From: Pedobacter insulae
GTDB lineage: Bacteria > Bacteroidota > Bacteroidia > Sphingobacteriales > Sphingobacteriaceae
Direction of reading: 5' to 3'
NCBI RefSeq assembly: GCF_900113525.1
Contig: NZ_FOPP01000004.1
Span: forward strand, 62,001-126,000
Length of the DNA stretch: 64,000 nucleotides
Under the pieces are notes generated by a model that saw only the letters and a program-made list of their open reading frames with translations, did no database searches and was not told the origin of the DNA. Each line of letters opens with the position of its first letter. Position 1 is the first letter of the stretch. Below are positions 44,276-53,635 of this stretch, piece after piece. The translations under genes were made by a program, and so were the position numbers.

Positions 44276-46390
44276 ATGTCGGTTAAAGAATACAAGTACG
44301 TAAGTTACCTATGGGATGAGGAAGAAGCTAGCAAATTGGCTGGAGATGAAGTAGCGCTTTTAATTTATCGCTCCAACTTATTAGGTGCCGATTTGCGTTT
44401 AACCAACTATGGTGGTGGCAATACCTCTTGTAAGTTGATGGAAAAAGATCCGCTAACAGGTTCCGAAACTGAAGTGATGTGGGTAAAGGGTTCCGGTGGC
44501 GATTTAGGTACCTTAAAAAAGAGTGGCTTAGCTGCGCTGTACATTGATCGCTTAAGGAGCTTGAAAAATATTTACAGGGGTGTGGAACATGAAGATGAGA
44601 TGGTAGAGCTATTTAACCATTGTATTTTTGATCTAAGCTCGAAAGCGCCTTCAATTGATACACCATTACACGGCTTTTTGCCTTTTAAACACATAGATCA
44701 CTTGCACCCTGATGCAGCTATCGCAATTGCGGCTGCTAAAGATGGAAAAAAGATTACAGAGGAACTTTTTAATGGTACTATTGGTTGGGTGGAATGGAAG
44801 AAACCAGGTTTCGAGTTAGGCTTGCAACTGAAACAATGCTTAGCTGAAAATCCGGGTATCAGAGGAATTATGTTAGGCTCTCATGGCTTATTTACTTGGG
44901 GAGATACTGCTTATGAAAGTTATATCAATACTTTAAATGTAATTGAGATTTGCTCTGATTATCTGCAAAATAACTATGGTAAAAAAGGACCTATATTTGG
45001 TGGACAACAAATAGAAAGTGCCGATGCGGCGCAACGTAAAAGACAAGCAGCTGCATTAGCGCCAGTTTTACGTGGATTGTGCTCATCAAAACAACACATG
45101 ATAGGTCACTTTACCGATGACGCGCGAGTTTTGGAATTTATCAATTCAAATGATTTAGCACGCTTAGCGCCAATGGGAACTAGCTGTCCAGATCATTTTT
45201 TGAGGACTAAAATAAGTCCGCTGGTATTGAATTTATCAAGTAATGCAGATCTGACTGATGCAACCGCTGTTAAAGCTACGCTAGTACCTGCTTTCGAAGC
45301 TTACAGGGAAATGTACACGGAGTATTACGAAAAGTGTAAGCATGCTAATAGTCCAGCCATACGTGATACTAATCCTGTCGTAATTTTATATCCAGGTGTT
45401 GGAATGTTTACTTTTTCGAAAGATAAACAAACGGCAAGGGTAGCGGCCGAGTTTTATATCAATGCGATTAATGTAATGAAGGGGGCAGAAGCGATTTCTG
45501 AATATACTTCACTACCACACCAAGAAGCTTTTAATATTGAATATTGGTTATTAGAAGAAGCGAAATTGCAGCGCATGCCAAAACCGAAGCCCCTTACTGG
45601 TAAAATTGCTTTAATAACAGGAAGTGCCGGAGGGATTGGTAAAGCTATTGCCAAGAAATTTGTTTCGGAAGGTGCAGTAGTTATCTTAAACGATATGAAT
45701 GCCGAGCGTTTAGCTGAGGCAGGAGAAGAATTTAAAGCTATGTATGGAAAAGACGCTTACAGTACTGTTTCATTAAATGTAACCAGTGCAGAAGATATTA
45801 ATGCCGCCTTTGATGCTGCCGCATTAGCTTTTGGTGGCATTGATATCGTGGTGAACAATGCTGGATTATCAATCTCGAAAACAATCGGCGACCATACCGA
45901 AAAGGACTGGGATTTATTATATGATGTTTTGGTAAAGGGCCAGTTTTTTATCACGCAAGCTGCAACAAATACTATGCAAAAGCAAGATATTGGTGGCGAT
46001 ATTATTAATATTGTAAGTAAGAATGCTTTGGTTAGTGGGCCTAATAATGCAGGTTATGGTAGTGCAAAAGCTGCTCAATTGCATCTGAGTAGATTAAATG
46101 CGGCAGAACTAGGAGCAAATAATATCCGTGTAAATGTGGTTAATCCCGATGCTGTAATTAGTGACAGCAATATTTGGGCAGGTGGTTGGGCCGAGGGTAG
46201 AGCCAAAGCATATGGTGTAACTGTGGCCGAATTGCCTGCTTATTATGCAAAACGCACCCTGTTGAACCAAATCATTTTACCTGATGACATTGCCAATGCA
46301 TGCTTTGCTTTTGTAGGAGGCTTGCTGAATAAATCTACCGGAAATGTATTGAATGTGGACGGGGGAGTTGCCATAGCATTTGTGAGATAG
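44276..46390 (+). CDS. Bifunctional rhamnulose-1-phosphate aldolase / short-chain dehydrogenase
   Basis: 704 residues in two domains. Residues about 1-400 form a class II aldolase: TNYGGGNTSCKL, VMWVKGSGGDLGT, the metal-type histidines in HIDHLHPDA, and GSHGLFTWGD. Residues about 430-704 form an SDR: the NAD motif ITGSAGGIGKAIA, NNAGLS and the active-site YGSAKAAQ. This is the RhaEW type, which splits rhamnulose-1-phosphate to dihydroxyacetone phosphate and lactaldehyde, then oxidises the lactaldehyde. Placement between rhaT and the isomerase supports rhamnose as substrate. A GAAA-capped hairpin follows directly after the stop. Confidence 0.92.
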   Translation: MSVKEYKYVSYLWDEEEASKLAGDEVALLIYRSNLLGADLRLTNYGGGNTSCKLMEKDPLTGSETEVMWVKGSGGDLGTLKKSGLAALYIDRLRSLKNIYRGVEHEDEMVELFNHCIFDLSSKAPSIDTPLHGFLPFKHIDHLHPDAAIAIAAAKDGKKITEELFNGTIGWVEWKKPGFELGLQLKQCLAENPGIRGIMLGSHGLFTWGDTAYESYINTLNVIEICSDYLQNNYGKKGPIFGGQQIESADAAQRKRQAAALAPVLRGLCSSKQHMIGHFTDDARVLEFINSNDLARLAPMGTSCPDHFLRTKISPLVLNLSSNADLTDATAVKATLVPAFEAYREMYTEYYEKCKHANSPAIRDTNPVVILYPGVGMFTFSKDKQTARVAAEFYINAINVMKGAEAISEYTSLPHQEAFNIEYWLLEEAKLQRMPKPKPLTGKIALITGSAGGIGKAIAKKFVSEGAVVILNDMNAERLAEAGEEFKAMYGKDAYSTVSLNVTSAEDINAAFDAAALAFGGIDIVVNNAGLSISKTIGDHTEKDWDLLYDVLVKGQFFITQAATNTMQKQDIGGDIINIVSKNALVSGPNNAGYGSAKAAQLHLSRLNAAELGANNIRVNVVNPDAVISDSNIWAGGWAEGRAKAYGVTVAELPAYYAKRTLLNQIILPDDIANACFAFVGGLLNKSTGNVLNVDGGVAIAFVR

Positions 46391-46391
46391 G

Positions 46392-46421
46392 CACTTTGAC
46401 AACCGAAAGGTTGTCAAAGTG
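46392..46421 (+). promoter_or_regulatory. GAAA-capped hairpin inside the rhamnose operon
   Basis: CACTTTGACAACC (46392-46404) pairs perfectly with GGTTGTCAAAGTG (46409-46421) across a GAAA tetraloop, immediately after the aldolase/dehydrogenase stop. Only TTTAGG follows, so termination would be weak. It may be an mRNA stabiliser, a processing point or a partial attenuator that lowers isomerase and kinase expression. Confidence 0.75.
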
Positions 46422-46470
46422 TTTAGGTAAAGGGTGAGAAAAGTGTGGAAAAAAAAATAAAATACTTAAC

Positions 46471-47754
46471 ATGAACATCGAGAAAAATCAAATAGCACAG
46501 CATAACGATACGCTTTTAGGTAAGCATCAAAAACAACTTTCTCATTTAAAAAATGAATGGGAATCTGTGGATATAGAGAAAGTGATTCAAAAACTGGTAG
46601 ACTTTCAAATTGCTATCCCAAGCTGGGCTTTAGGCACTGGCGGCACCCGCTTTGGCCGTTTCGCTATCAATGGCGGTGAACCGCGTAACATCGAAGAGAA
46701 AATCGAAGATGTCGGTTTATTACATGCACTAAATGCTTCAAGCGGAGCGATATCATTGCATATTCCCTGGGATATTCCTCAAAATCCCGAGCAGATTAAA
46801 AGCCTAGCTGCTAGCTACGGACTTAAGTTCGATGCTGTAAACTCTAACACTTTCCAAGATCAGCCCGGACAGGCTTTAAGCTATAAATTCGGATCTTTGC
46901 AACATGTTGACAAAGCAGTTAGAAAGTTGGCCATTGAGCACAATGTTGAAGTAATTAAACAAGGTATAGCCTTGGGTTCTGAATCCTTAACTGTTTGGTT
47001 AGCCGATGGATCTTGCTTCCCAGGACAGCTTAACTTTAGGAAGGCTTTCGAAAATACTTTAAACAGCTTACAAGAGATTTATGCTGCATTACCTGCTAAC
47101 TGGAAGATGTTTGTAGAATATAAGGCTTATGAGCCTAACTTTTACTCGACTACGGTTGGCGATTGGGGACAGTCGTTATTATATGCTAACAAACTGGGTG
47201 AGCAAGCCTATACTCTGGTCGATTTAGGACACCATTTGCCAAATGCTAATATCGAACAAATTGTTGCGTTGCTGTTAATGGAAGGTAAACTAGGCGGTTT
47301 CCATTTTAATGACTCCAAATACGGGGATGATGATTTGACAACCGGAAGCATTAAGCCATATCAACTTTTCTTGATCTTTAACGAATTGGTTGAAGGGATG
47401 GACGCACGAGGCATGGATCATGCCACTAGCTTAGGCTGGATGATTGATGCGTCACACAACGTTAAAGACCCATTAGAGGATTTATTACAATCAATTGAAG
47501 CGATCATGATTGCCTATGCTCAAGCGCTGTTGGTAGATCGAAAAGCGTTAACTGAAGCGCAACAAAATAATGACGTGGTTGCTTGTCAGGAAATTTTACA
47601 ACATACGTTTAGAAGTGATTTAAGATCCATTGTAGCCGAGGCCCGACTAAGGGCGGGTGCAGCTCTGTCGCCATTAAATTTATATCGTAATTTAGGGTGT
47701 AGAAAAAGCTTAATAGGTGAACGCGGTCAAAACACGGTGGCTACCGGTTTATAA
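46471..47754 (+). CDS. rhaI: L-rhamnose isomerase (RhaI type)
   Basis: 427 residues. The xylose-isomerase-like TIM barrel shows IPSWALGTGGTRFGRF near the start, LHIPWDIPQN, MFVEYKAYEPNFYST with the metal-binding Glu, VDLGHHLPNANIEQIVA, and GGFHFNDSKYGDDDLTTGS. These fit the Pseudomonas stutzeri-type L-rhamnose isomerase/sugar isomerase family rather than E. coli RhaA. It converts L-rhamnose to L-rhamnulose in the cytoplasm. It is 80 bp after the aldolase/dehydrogenase gene, with the hairpin in the gap, and 12 bp before the kinase gene. Confidence 0.92.
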   Translation: MNIEKNQIAQHNDTLLGKHQKQLSHLKNEWESVDIEKVIQKLVDFQIAIPSWALGTGGTRFGRFAINGGEPRNIEEKIEDVGLLHALNASSGAISLHIPWDIPQNPEQIKSLAASYGLKFDAVNSNTFQDQPGQALSYKFGSLQHVDKAVRKLAIEHNVEVIKQGIALGSESLTVWLADGSCFPGQLNFRKAFENTLNSLQEIYAALPANWKMFVEYKAYEPNFYSTTVGDWGQSLLYANKLGEQAYTLVDLGHHLPNANIEQIVALLLMEGKLGGFHFNDSKYGDDDLTTGSIKPYQLFLIFNELVEGMDARGMDHATSLGWMIDASHNVKDPLEDLLQSIEAIMIAYAQALLVDRKALTEAQQNNDVVACQEILQHTFRSDLRSIVAEARLRAGAALSPLNLYRNLGCRKSLIGERGQNTVATGL

Positions 47755-47766
47755 TCAACAGTTAAG

Positions 47767-49146
47767 ATGCCTATACCAGTTATTGCAATATTTGATGTTG
47801 GGAAAACCAACAAGAAGCTCTTCTTGATCGACGAGAACTATCAAATTGTGTACGAACGCTCAGCCCGTTTCGTCGAAACGGTTGATGAAGATGGAGAACC
47901 CTGCGAAAACTTAGAGAGCTTGCGTTCATCAGTATACGATTCATTACATCAGGTATCAAAAATGGCCGAGTATGAGATCAAAGCGATCAACTTTTCTACC
48001 TATGGTGCCAGTTTTGTATACCTGGATGAAAACGGTGAGCCCTTAACGCCTTTGTATAATTATCTGAAGGCTTATCCCGAAGCACTAAAAAATGAGTTTT
48101 ATACAAAGTACGGTGGAGAAGAGCAGCTCTCCCTCCAAACAGCTTCACCAGTATTGGGAAGTTTAAATTCTGGCCTCCAGTTTTATCGCCTGAAAAAGGA
48201 AAGACCTGAACTTTTTGCTAAAATTAAATATGCGCTGCATTTACCTCAATATTTAAGTTATTTAATTACCGGTAAAGCAGTTGCCGATATCACCAGTATT
48301 GGTTGCCACACCCATCTGTGGGATTTTAATAAGAATCAATACCATCAATGGGTAATTGAGGAGGGGTTAGTTGCCAAGTTTGGAACTTTTACGCCAGCTG
48401 ATTCAAGTTCAGCATGCCAATTTGAAGGCAAGAGTTATCAAGTTGGCGTGGGGCTGCACGATAGTTCTGCTGCATTGATTCCTTATCTGGCTAATTTCTC
48501 TGTTCCATTTGTACTTTTATCAACAGGGACATGGTGCATTAGCTTAAATCCGTTTAATCAAGATCCCTTAACGGCTGAGGAGCTAAAACAAGACTGCCTT
48601 TGTTACATGCATTTTAAAGGTAAAGCCGTTAAAGCTTCCAGGATTTTTGCCGGGAATGAGCACGACCAGCAATTGAAACGCATTGCTGAGCATTATGACC
48701 GTGCAGCGTATCTTTTCAAGCATTTAAAGTTTAACCCAGGATTGTTCTTAAAGCTCGGAACGAAAGTTCCAGAAAACCAGTTTCCGCAACAGGAGTTCTC
48801 TACTACTTCAGCCTTTGGAAAAAGGGATCTTAGTTTATTCAAAACCGCTGAGGAAGCCTATCATCAATTGATTTTCGATTTAGTTAAACAGCAGGTCTAT
48901 TCGTTGCGGTTAATTTTAAATCCTGGTGTAAAAAGAGTTTTTGTGGATGGAGGTTTTGGTAAAAATGCAATCTATATGCACTTGCTTGCAATATCTATCC
49001 CCGATATTGAAGTATATGCTTCTTCCGTTTCACAAGCAACGGCAATAGGTACAGCCTTGTCAATTAATGATGTTTGGAACGATAATCCAATTCCGAATGA
49101 TATTATCGAGTTAAAGTACTATTCGTTTATACAACGAACTTTATAG
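47767..49146 (+). CDS. rhaB: FGGY-family carbohydrate kinase, rhamnulokinase
   Basis: 459 residues. The ATPase-fold start IFDVGKTNKKLFLIDE and the C-terminal domain glycine-rich motif FVDGGFGKNAIYMHLLA are FGGY hallmarks, as is LLSTGTWCISLNPF in the middle. It would phosphorylate L-rhamnulose at position 1. Its place after the isomerase and the symporter and aldolase genes upstream make rhamnulokinase more likely than another FGGY activity. Together the four genes supply uptake, isomerisation, phosphorylation and cleavage of rhamnose. Palindromic repeat copy 2 follows 40 bp after the stop. Confidence 0.9.
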   Translation: MPIPVIAIFDVGKTNKKLFLIDENYQIVYERSARFVETVDEDGEPCENLESLRSSVYDSLHQVSKMAEYEIKAINFSTYGASFVYLDENGEPLTPLYNYLKAYPEALKNEFYTKYGGEEQLSLQTASPVLGSLNSGLQFYRLKKERPELFAKIKYALHLPQYLSYLITGKAVADITSIGCHTHLWDFNKNQYHQWVIEEGLVAKFGTFTPADSSSACQFEGKSYQVGVGLHDSSAALIPYLANFSVPFVLLSTGTWCISLNPFNQDPLTAEELKQDCLCYMHFKGKAVKASRIFAGNEHDQQLKRIAEHYDRAAYLFKHLKFNPGLFLKLGTKVPENQFPQQEFSTTSAFGKRDLSLFKTAEEAYHQLIFDLVKQQVYSLRLILNPGVKRVFVDGGFGKNAIYMHLLAISIPDIEVYASSVSQATAIGTALSINDVWNDNPIPNDIIELKYYSFIQRTL

Positions 49147-49186
49147 TGCTGTTTTTGCGTGGCACGGCCGTCATGCGAGGTAGGGC

Positions 49187-49243
49187 CGTCATTGCGAGGT
49201 ACGAAGCAATCTCAATTAGATTGCTTCGTACCTCGCAATGACG
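49187..49243. repeat. Palindromic intergenic repeat, copy 2 (perfect)
   Basis: Arms of 26 bp (49187-49212, beginning CGTCATTGCGAGGTACGAAG; and 49218-49243) are perfect inverted repeats around a 5-nt loop. Upstream, GGCCGTCATGCGAGG and GGCCGTCATTGCGAGG form a tandem partial duplication of the left end. It lies between convergent rhaB and ctlX-like genes and could act as a bidirectional terminator. Confidence 0.9.
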
Positions 49244-49316
49244 GAATAGGATGCCCCCAATGACGGAAATAGCATGCCTTAAACGAAGTAGCATACCTTA
49301 AAACAATGACTAACAC

Positions 49317-50228
49317 CTAAACCTTTGGTAAATGTACCTCTGCTAACATACACCTGGCACTGCCACCTCCATTTTTCTCAATCGTGTACAAAGGCGCATG
49401 CACAAGTTTGCAATATTTCGTTAATGAAGCAAGTTGATTGCTCTCTAACGATAGGTATGCTTGCTCCGACATTACCAATAAGTCATCTCCAGTATTGCTT
49501 TTAATTTCCAGCATATTGCCGGCAAATTGGTTCATCTGCGCAAAGCTGATCTCAATTATTTCTTTACCTGTGTCGATCAAACTTCTTCTTAATGTGTTTT
49601 TTTCTGTTTCATCAGGTATTGAATCAAAACAAACTACAGCGAATCGACTGCCAATACACATCATCACGTTAGTATGGTAAATGGGAAAACCTTGATCATC
49701 CAGCGCGCTGAAAACTACTGATTTATAGCCTGCTTTGCTGCAAAATTCAGCTAAAACCTTTTCATCTGTTCTTAATGATAAACAGGCATAGGCAATTCTA
49801 TTTACCCTATCTAAAACCAGACTTCCGGTTCCTTCTAAGAATACATTGTTAGCCTCATTTGCACTCAAATCTATTATCCTCGTAATAACAAAATTTTCAT
49901 GGATACGGTCTATGATTTCCTTTCTGCGTTCCGCCCTTCTGTTCTCAGAGAACATCGGATACAGGATTACTTCTCCATTATCGTGAAACGAAACCCAGTT
50001 ATTGGGAAAAATAGAATCGGGCGTTTCTGGAGTTAACGTGTCATCAATTACTGTAACTTCAACGCCATTGTTCCTTAACATCGCTACAAAGCCATCGAAC
50101 TCTTTCAGTGCCAAGCTTTGTACATTTTCGTCTGACGACTCTTGTTGAAATTTATTATTGCCAGCCGTTTGCGCATTGAATTTAAAATCAACTGGCCTAA
50201 TCATTAAAATATGGTTGGTAGTCTGCAC
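49317..50228 (-). CDS. ctlX: CtlX-like citrulline/arginine-modifying hydrolase
   Basis: 303 residues of the pentein (guanidino-group-modifying) fold. TPDSIFPNNWVSFHDNGEVILYPM carries the Asp and the P-N-N-W hallmark, FLEGTGSLVLDR the second acidic site, PIYHTNVMMCIG the catalytic His, and GGGSARCMLAEVHLP the catalytic Cys293. These features match the citrulline-utilisation hydrolase family called CtlX and related amidinotransferase-like proteins. It is next to an arginine deiminase gene, 37 bp downstream of it on the same strand, so both probably serve arginine or citrulline breakdown. The exact substrate is not certain. Confidence 0.82.
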   Translation of the reverse strand: MQTTNHILMIRPVDFKFNAQTAGNNKFQQESSDENVQSLALKEFDGFVAMLRNNGVEVTVIDDTLTPETPDSIFPNNWVSFHDNGEVILYPMFSENRRAERRKEIIDRIHENFVITRIIDLSANEANNVFLEGTGSLVLDRVNRIAYACLSLRTDEKVLAEFCSKAGYKSVVFSALDDQGFPIYHTNVMMCIGSRFAVVCFDSIPDETEKNTLRRSLIDTGKEIIEISFAQMNQFAGNMLEIKSNTGDDLLVMSEQAYLSLESNQLASLTKYCKLVHAPLYTIEKNGGGSARCMLAEVHLPKV

Positions 50229-50265
50229 GATGGTTAGTTGGTTACTGTTTAAATTGGTTAATTGT

Positions 50266-51711
50266 TTAGCTTAGGTCATCTCTTAATAAAGGAAGACTCA
50301 TACAGTGAAAACCGCCACGGGCTCTCGATAACTCTGCTGAAGGCATTAAAATTAACGTATCTACTAGCGTATCGGCATTAGCTTTACCGCTTTCTAAATC
50401 ATTAATCAAATCCTTTACCTTAACGATGTTAAACCCTTTTGCTTTAAATGCTTCAACCGTTTTGTCATTTCTATCGTAACCTAATACTACACCTTCTTTA
50501 ATGGCCAAAAGGTTACAAGAATCTGTCCATTGTTCACGAGCATCAAAAGGAAAAACACCATTGCCACTGTAAATAAATTCAACAGGTTCGGTGCTCTTAA
50601 GGTCGTTTGTGCTAATATCTTCAAAAAGCTGTTCCATGCTCACAAAATGCTTAGGTTTACTTTTATCCTTGTAAAACTGGATAATTTCAGTCTGCTCTTT
50701 AGGTTCAGGTTGCACTAAGAAATCAATTGGGGTTTTATATTTATTTTCATCAACACTGGCTATTGAATGCAATAGTACCCACACATTACGTTTTACCTGC
50801 GTAAATACCGTGTCTAAATGCATAAAATCCCGTTTATTTGGAATTCTAACAACCGTAACTTTCTCAACCACGTTATTTTCGAATAACAACTTCATCGCTT
50901 CGTTGGCGCCATAGGGCGAAGTACGCTCACTACAACCTATAAGTACATGATTAGGGCTAATCATCATTACATCGCCTCCTTCTAAAGTAGTTCTGTTCTC
51001 TAACTCTTCACCCGGGCGCAGGAAATGATGCTCTGAATCTGGAATCTCTAATACGTGGTCATGATAATTAGCAAACATGGGGTGATTAAAAAAAATGTAA
51101 CGCATCAATAAACTTTCGCGTACTCTTGCCTTTTTAGCGGGCTTGTTGAGTAAGATATAGTTGTTGATGGTAGTACCCACATCCCGGGTAAAGATCAGGT
51201 TTGGGATAGGAGAAAAGATCATTCTTCCATCTGGCAATGAGCCAGATATCAAAGTTTTAGCCAGCTCCGTAGGTTCAGTTTCAATTAGTTGTAATTGAAG
51301 CTTATAAGTACAGCCCTCAATGGCGCAAACCGAAGCACTTAATTTCTTTTTAATAGCAGTATTTTCTAAGACATCTCCCAACAACTGTTGTAATTCGATT
51401 ACATTTTCTGAAGCGTGAAAATCTTTACTATCAGGTTTAAAAAATGATCTATCAGCTTCATCTGAGTCAATAGTTGCTAACTTTCCTTTAATCTTAGCAG
51501 GGTCCAAGAAATACATCAATAACTTCACGTAATAATCGTATTCGTCTTTACGGATCGTATCTAAATGTACAATGTCTTCGAAGAGCCAATCTTGAGCTTT
51601 GGAGGGTACAACCTTACCCAGTCCACTATCGGGACTATGGATTAACAATTTTCGTAATCGACCTATTTCAGTATTTACCTGTATTTTGAAATTATCTTTC
51701 TGCTCGTTCAT
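50266..51711 (-). CDS. arcA: Arginine deiminase-family protein
   Basis: 481 residues from the ATG at 51711 (MNEQKDNFKIQVNTEIGRLRKLLIHSP); the frame is open upstream to 51813 but the extra 34 residues have no family character. The pentein fold shows PNLIFTRDVGTTI, TTLEGGDVMMIS with the acidic ligands, RDFMHLDTVFTQV with the catalytic His-x-Asp, and RGGFHCMSLPL with the catalytic Cys470. It would hydrolyse arginine to citrulline and ammonia. A carbamoyltransferase and carbamate kinase, which complete the classical pathway, are not in the window. It is divergent from argS. Confidence 0.88.
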   Translation of the reverse strand: MNEQKDNFKIQVNTEIGRLRKLLIHSPDSGLGKVVPSKAQDWLFEDIVHLDTIRKDEYDYYVKLLMYFLDPAKIKGKLATIDSDEADRSFFKPDSKDFHASENVIELQQLLGDVLENTAIKKKLSASVCAIEGCTYKLQLQLIETEPTELAKTLISGSLPDGRMIFSPIPNLIFTRDVGTTINNYILLNKPAKKARVRESLLMRYIFFNHPMFANYHDHVLEIPDSEHHFLRPGEELENRTTLEGGDVMMISPNHVLIGCSERTSPYGANEAMKLLFENNVVEKVTVVRIPNKRDFMHLDTVFTQVKRNVWVLLHSIASVDENKYKTPIDFLVQPEPKEQTEIIQFYKDKSKPKHFVSMEQLFEDISTNDLKSTEPVEFIYSGNGVFPFDAREQWTDSCNLLAIKEGVVLGYDRNDKTVEAFKAKGFNIVKVKDLINDLESGKANADTLVDTLILMPSAELSRARGGFHCMSLPLLRDDLS

Positions 51712-51853
51712 ATATTTGGTGTAGTGGTGCAAAGCTAGCAGATTTTTTCTGAAAGTGAAGTTTGTTTCCTGAATAGGGATACCCTGAAGGCCGCTCCATG
51801 CCAAACCTCTCATTAATCTTTGACTTACGGACTTCTTTAGTTATTTTCGCCTC

Positions 51854-53623
51854 ATGAATTTTATCATCACCGAAACACTCAATGCTATTAAACATCTTTA
51901 TCAGGAAGATGTAGCGGAAAGTGTCATCAATATACAAGAAACAAGAAAGGAATTTGAAGGGCAAATTACCCTTGTAGTATTTCCTATTGTTCGTTTTTCG
52001 AAAAAATCACCCGAAGAAACTGCCAATGCTATTGGCGAATATCTGCTTGCCAATGTAGCAGAAATCACAGCTTTTAATGTAGTTAAAGGATTTTTAAACC
52101 TAAGTATCGCTGATTCATATTGGTTAAATCTTTTCAACAATGAGCTTTTAAAAGATGATTTCTTAACTGTAAAGCCAAATGGTAAAAAGGTAATGGTAGA
52201 GTACTCTTCACCAAATACCAATAAACCCCTGCATTTAGGCCATGTACGAAATAACTTATTAGGTTATTCAGTTGCCGAGTTGCTTAAGGCTGATGGATTT
52301 GAGGTGTTTAAAGTGAATTTGGTTAACGATAGAGGTATTCATATCTGCAAATCAATGTTAGCTTGGGAAAAGTGGGGGGATGGCGAAACTCCTGAAAGTT
52401 CTGGCTTAAAAGGCGACCATTTAGTTGGGAAATACTATGTGATCTTCGATAAAGAGTATAAAAAAGAAATCGATACACTAAAATTAGACGGTCAGACCGA
52501 AGAAGAAGCTAAAAAGAATGCACCGTTAATGAAAGAAGCCCAACAAATGTTGTTGAAATGGGAAGCGGGTGATGAAGGGGTTATTGCGCTCTGGAGAAAG
52601 ATGAATGGCTGGGTTTACGAAGGTTTTGAGATTAGCTACAAAAACCTGGGTGTTGATTTCGATAAATATTATTACGAAAGCAATACTTACTTATTAGGTA
52701 AGGATACCGTTGATGAGGGATTGGCCAAAGGTGTGTTCTTTAAAAAAGAAGATGGCTCTGTTTGGATCGATTTAACAGCCGATGGTTTAGACCAGAAATT
52801 GGTGCTAAGAGCTGATGGAACTTCAGTTTATATTACGCAAGATCTCGGTACCGCACAAATGAAATATGATGATTTCCATATGGATCAATCCATTTATGTG
52901 GTTGGTAACGAGCAGGACTATCATTTTAAGGTATTGTTTTTAATTCTGGAGAAACTAGGTAAAAGTTGGGCCAAGGGATTATACCATTTATCTTATGGGA
53001 TGGTTGATTTGCCAAGCGGTAAAATGAAGAGTAGAGAAGGAACTGTGGTAGACGCTGATGATTTGGTGGCTGAAATGGTTGAAACTGCTAAGCAAAAAAC
53101 TGAAACCCTAGGTAAAATTAATGATTTCTCTGAGGCAGAAAAAGCTGAATTATATACCAATATTGGCTTAGGTGCCCTTAAATATTTTCTATTAAAAGTA
53201 GAACCTAAAAAGCGACTGTTATTTGATCCTTCTGAATCGATTGATTTTCAAGGTAACACGGGACCTTTTATCCAATATACCCATGCGAGGATTAAATCTT
53301 TGCTGAGTAAGGCGCAATATCAAGCGGCAAAGAGTATGGAGCAAGGCGCTTTAACAGCAACAGAGTTAGACATGATCATGTTGTTGTCGAAATATCCAGC
53401 AGAGTTGAGCAACGCGGCTAAATCATATAGTCCAGCATTTTTAGCTAACTATTTATATGAATTGGCTAAGTTGTTCAATAAGTTTTACCATGAGGTACCG
53501 CCAATTGTAAAAGAAGAAAATGCTAACGTAAAACAGCATCGTTTAAATATTTGTAGCCTAACAGCTGATGTATTGAAAGCAGGGACGAAGATCTTGGGTA
53601 TCAATGTGCCCGAAAGGATGTAA
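51854..53623 (+). CDS. argS: Arginine--tRNA ligase
   Basis: 589 residues, the expected length. An N-terminal Add1-like domain (to about 110) precedes the class I Rossmann core with the HIGH motif in SSPNTNKPLHLGHVRNNLLG (His-Leu-Gly-His). KMKSREGTVVDADDL is the KMSKS-region form typical of ArgRS, and the C-terminal DALR anticodon-binding domain has GPFIQYTHARIKSLL. It charges tRNA-Arg and is essential. Its neighbour on the other strand is arginine deiminase; the divergent pairing may be coincidental. The TSUP gene follows 12 bp downstream. Confidence 0.97.
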   Translation: MNFIITETLNAIKHLYQEDVAESVINIQETRKEFEGQITLVVFPIVRFSKKSPEETANAIGEYLLANVAEITAFNVVKGFLNLSIADSYWLNLFNNELLKDDFLTVKPNGKKVMVEYSSPNTNKPLHLGHVRNNLLGYSVAELLKADGFEVFKVNLVNDRGIHICKSMLAWEKWGDGETPESSGLKGDHLVGKYYVIFDKEYKKEIDTLKLDGQTEEEAKKNAPLMKEAQQMLLKWEAGDEGVIALWRKMNGWVYEGFEISYKNLGVDFDKYYYESNTYLLGKDTVDEGLAKGVFFKKEDGSVWIDLTADGLDQKLVLRADGTSVYITQDLGTAQMKYDDFHMDQSIYVVGNEQDYHFKVLFLILEKLGKSWAKGLYHLSYGMVDLPSGKMKSREGTVVDADDLVAEMVETAKQKTETLGKINDFSEAEKAELYTNIGLGALKYFLLKVEPKKRLLFDPSESIDFQGNTGPFIQYTHARIKSLLSKAQYQAAKSMEQGALTATELDMIMLLSKYPAELSNAAKSYSPAFLANYLYELAKLFNKFYHEVPPIVKEENANVKQHRLNICSLTADVLKAGTKILGINVPERM

Positions 53624-53635
53624 GATGTTACGTTA

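Noticed and set aside
51712-51813. N-terminal extension of arginine deiminase
   Set aside because: The extra 34 residues do not resemble the family; homology-like sequence begins after the ATG at 51711.
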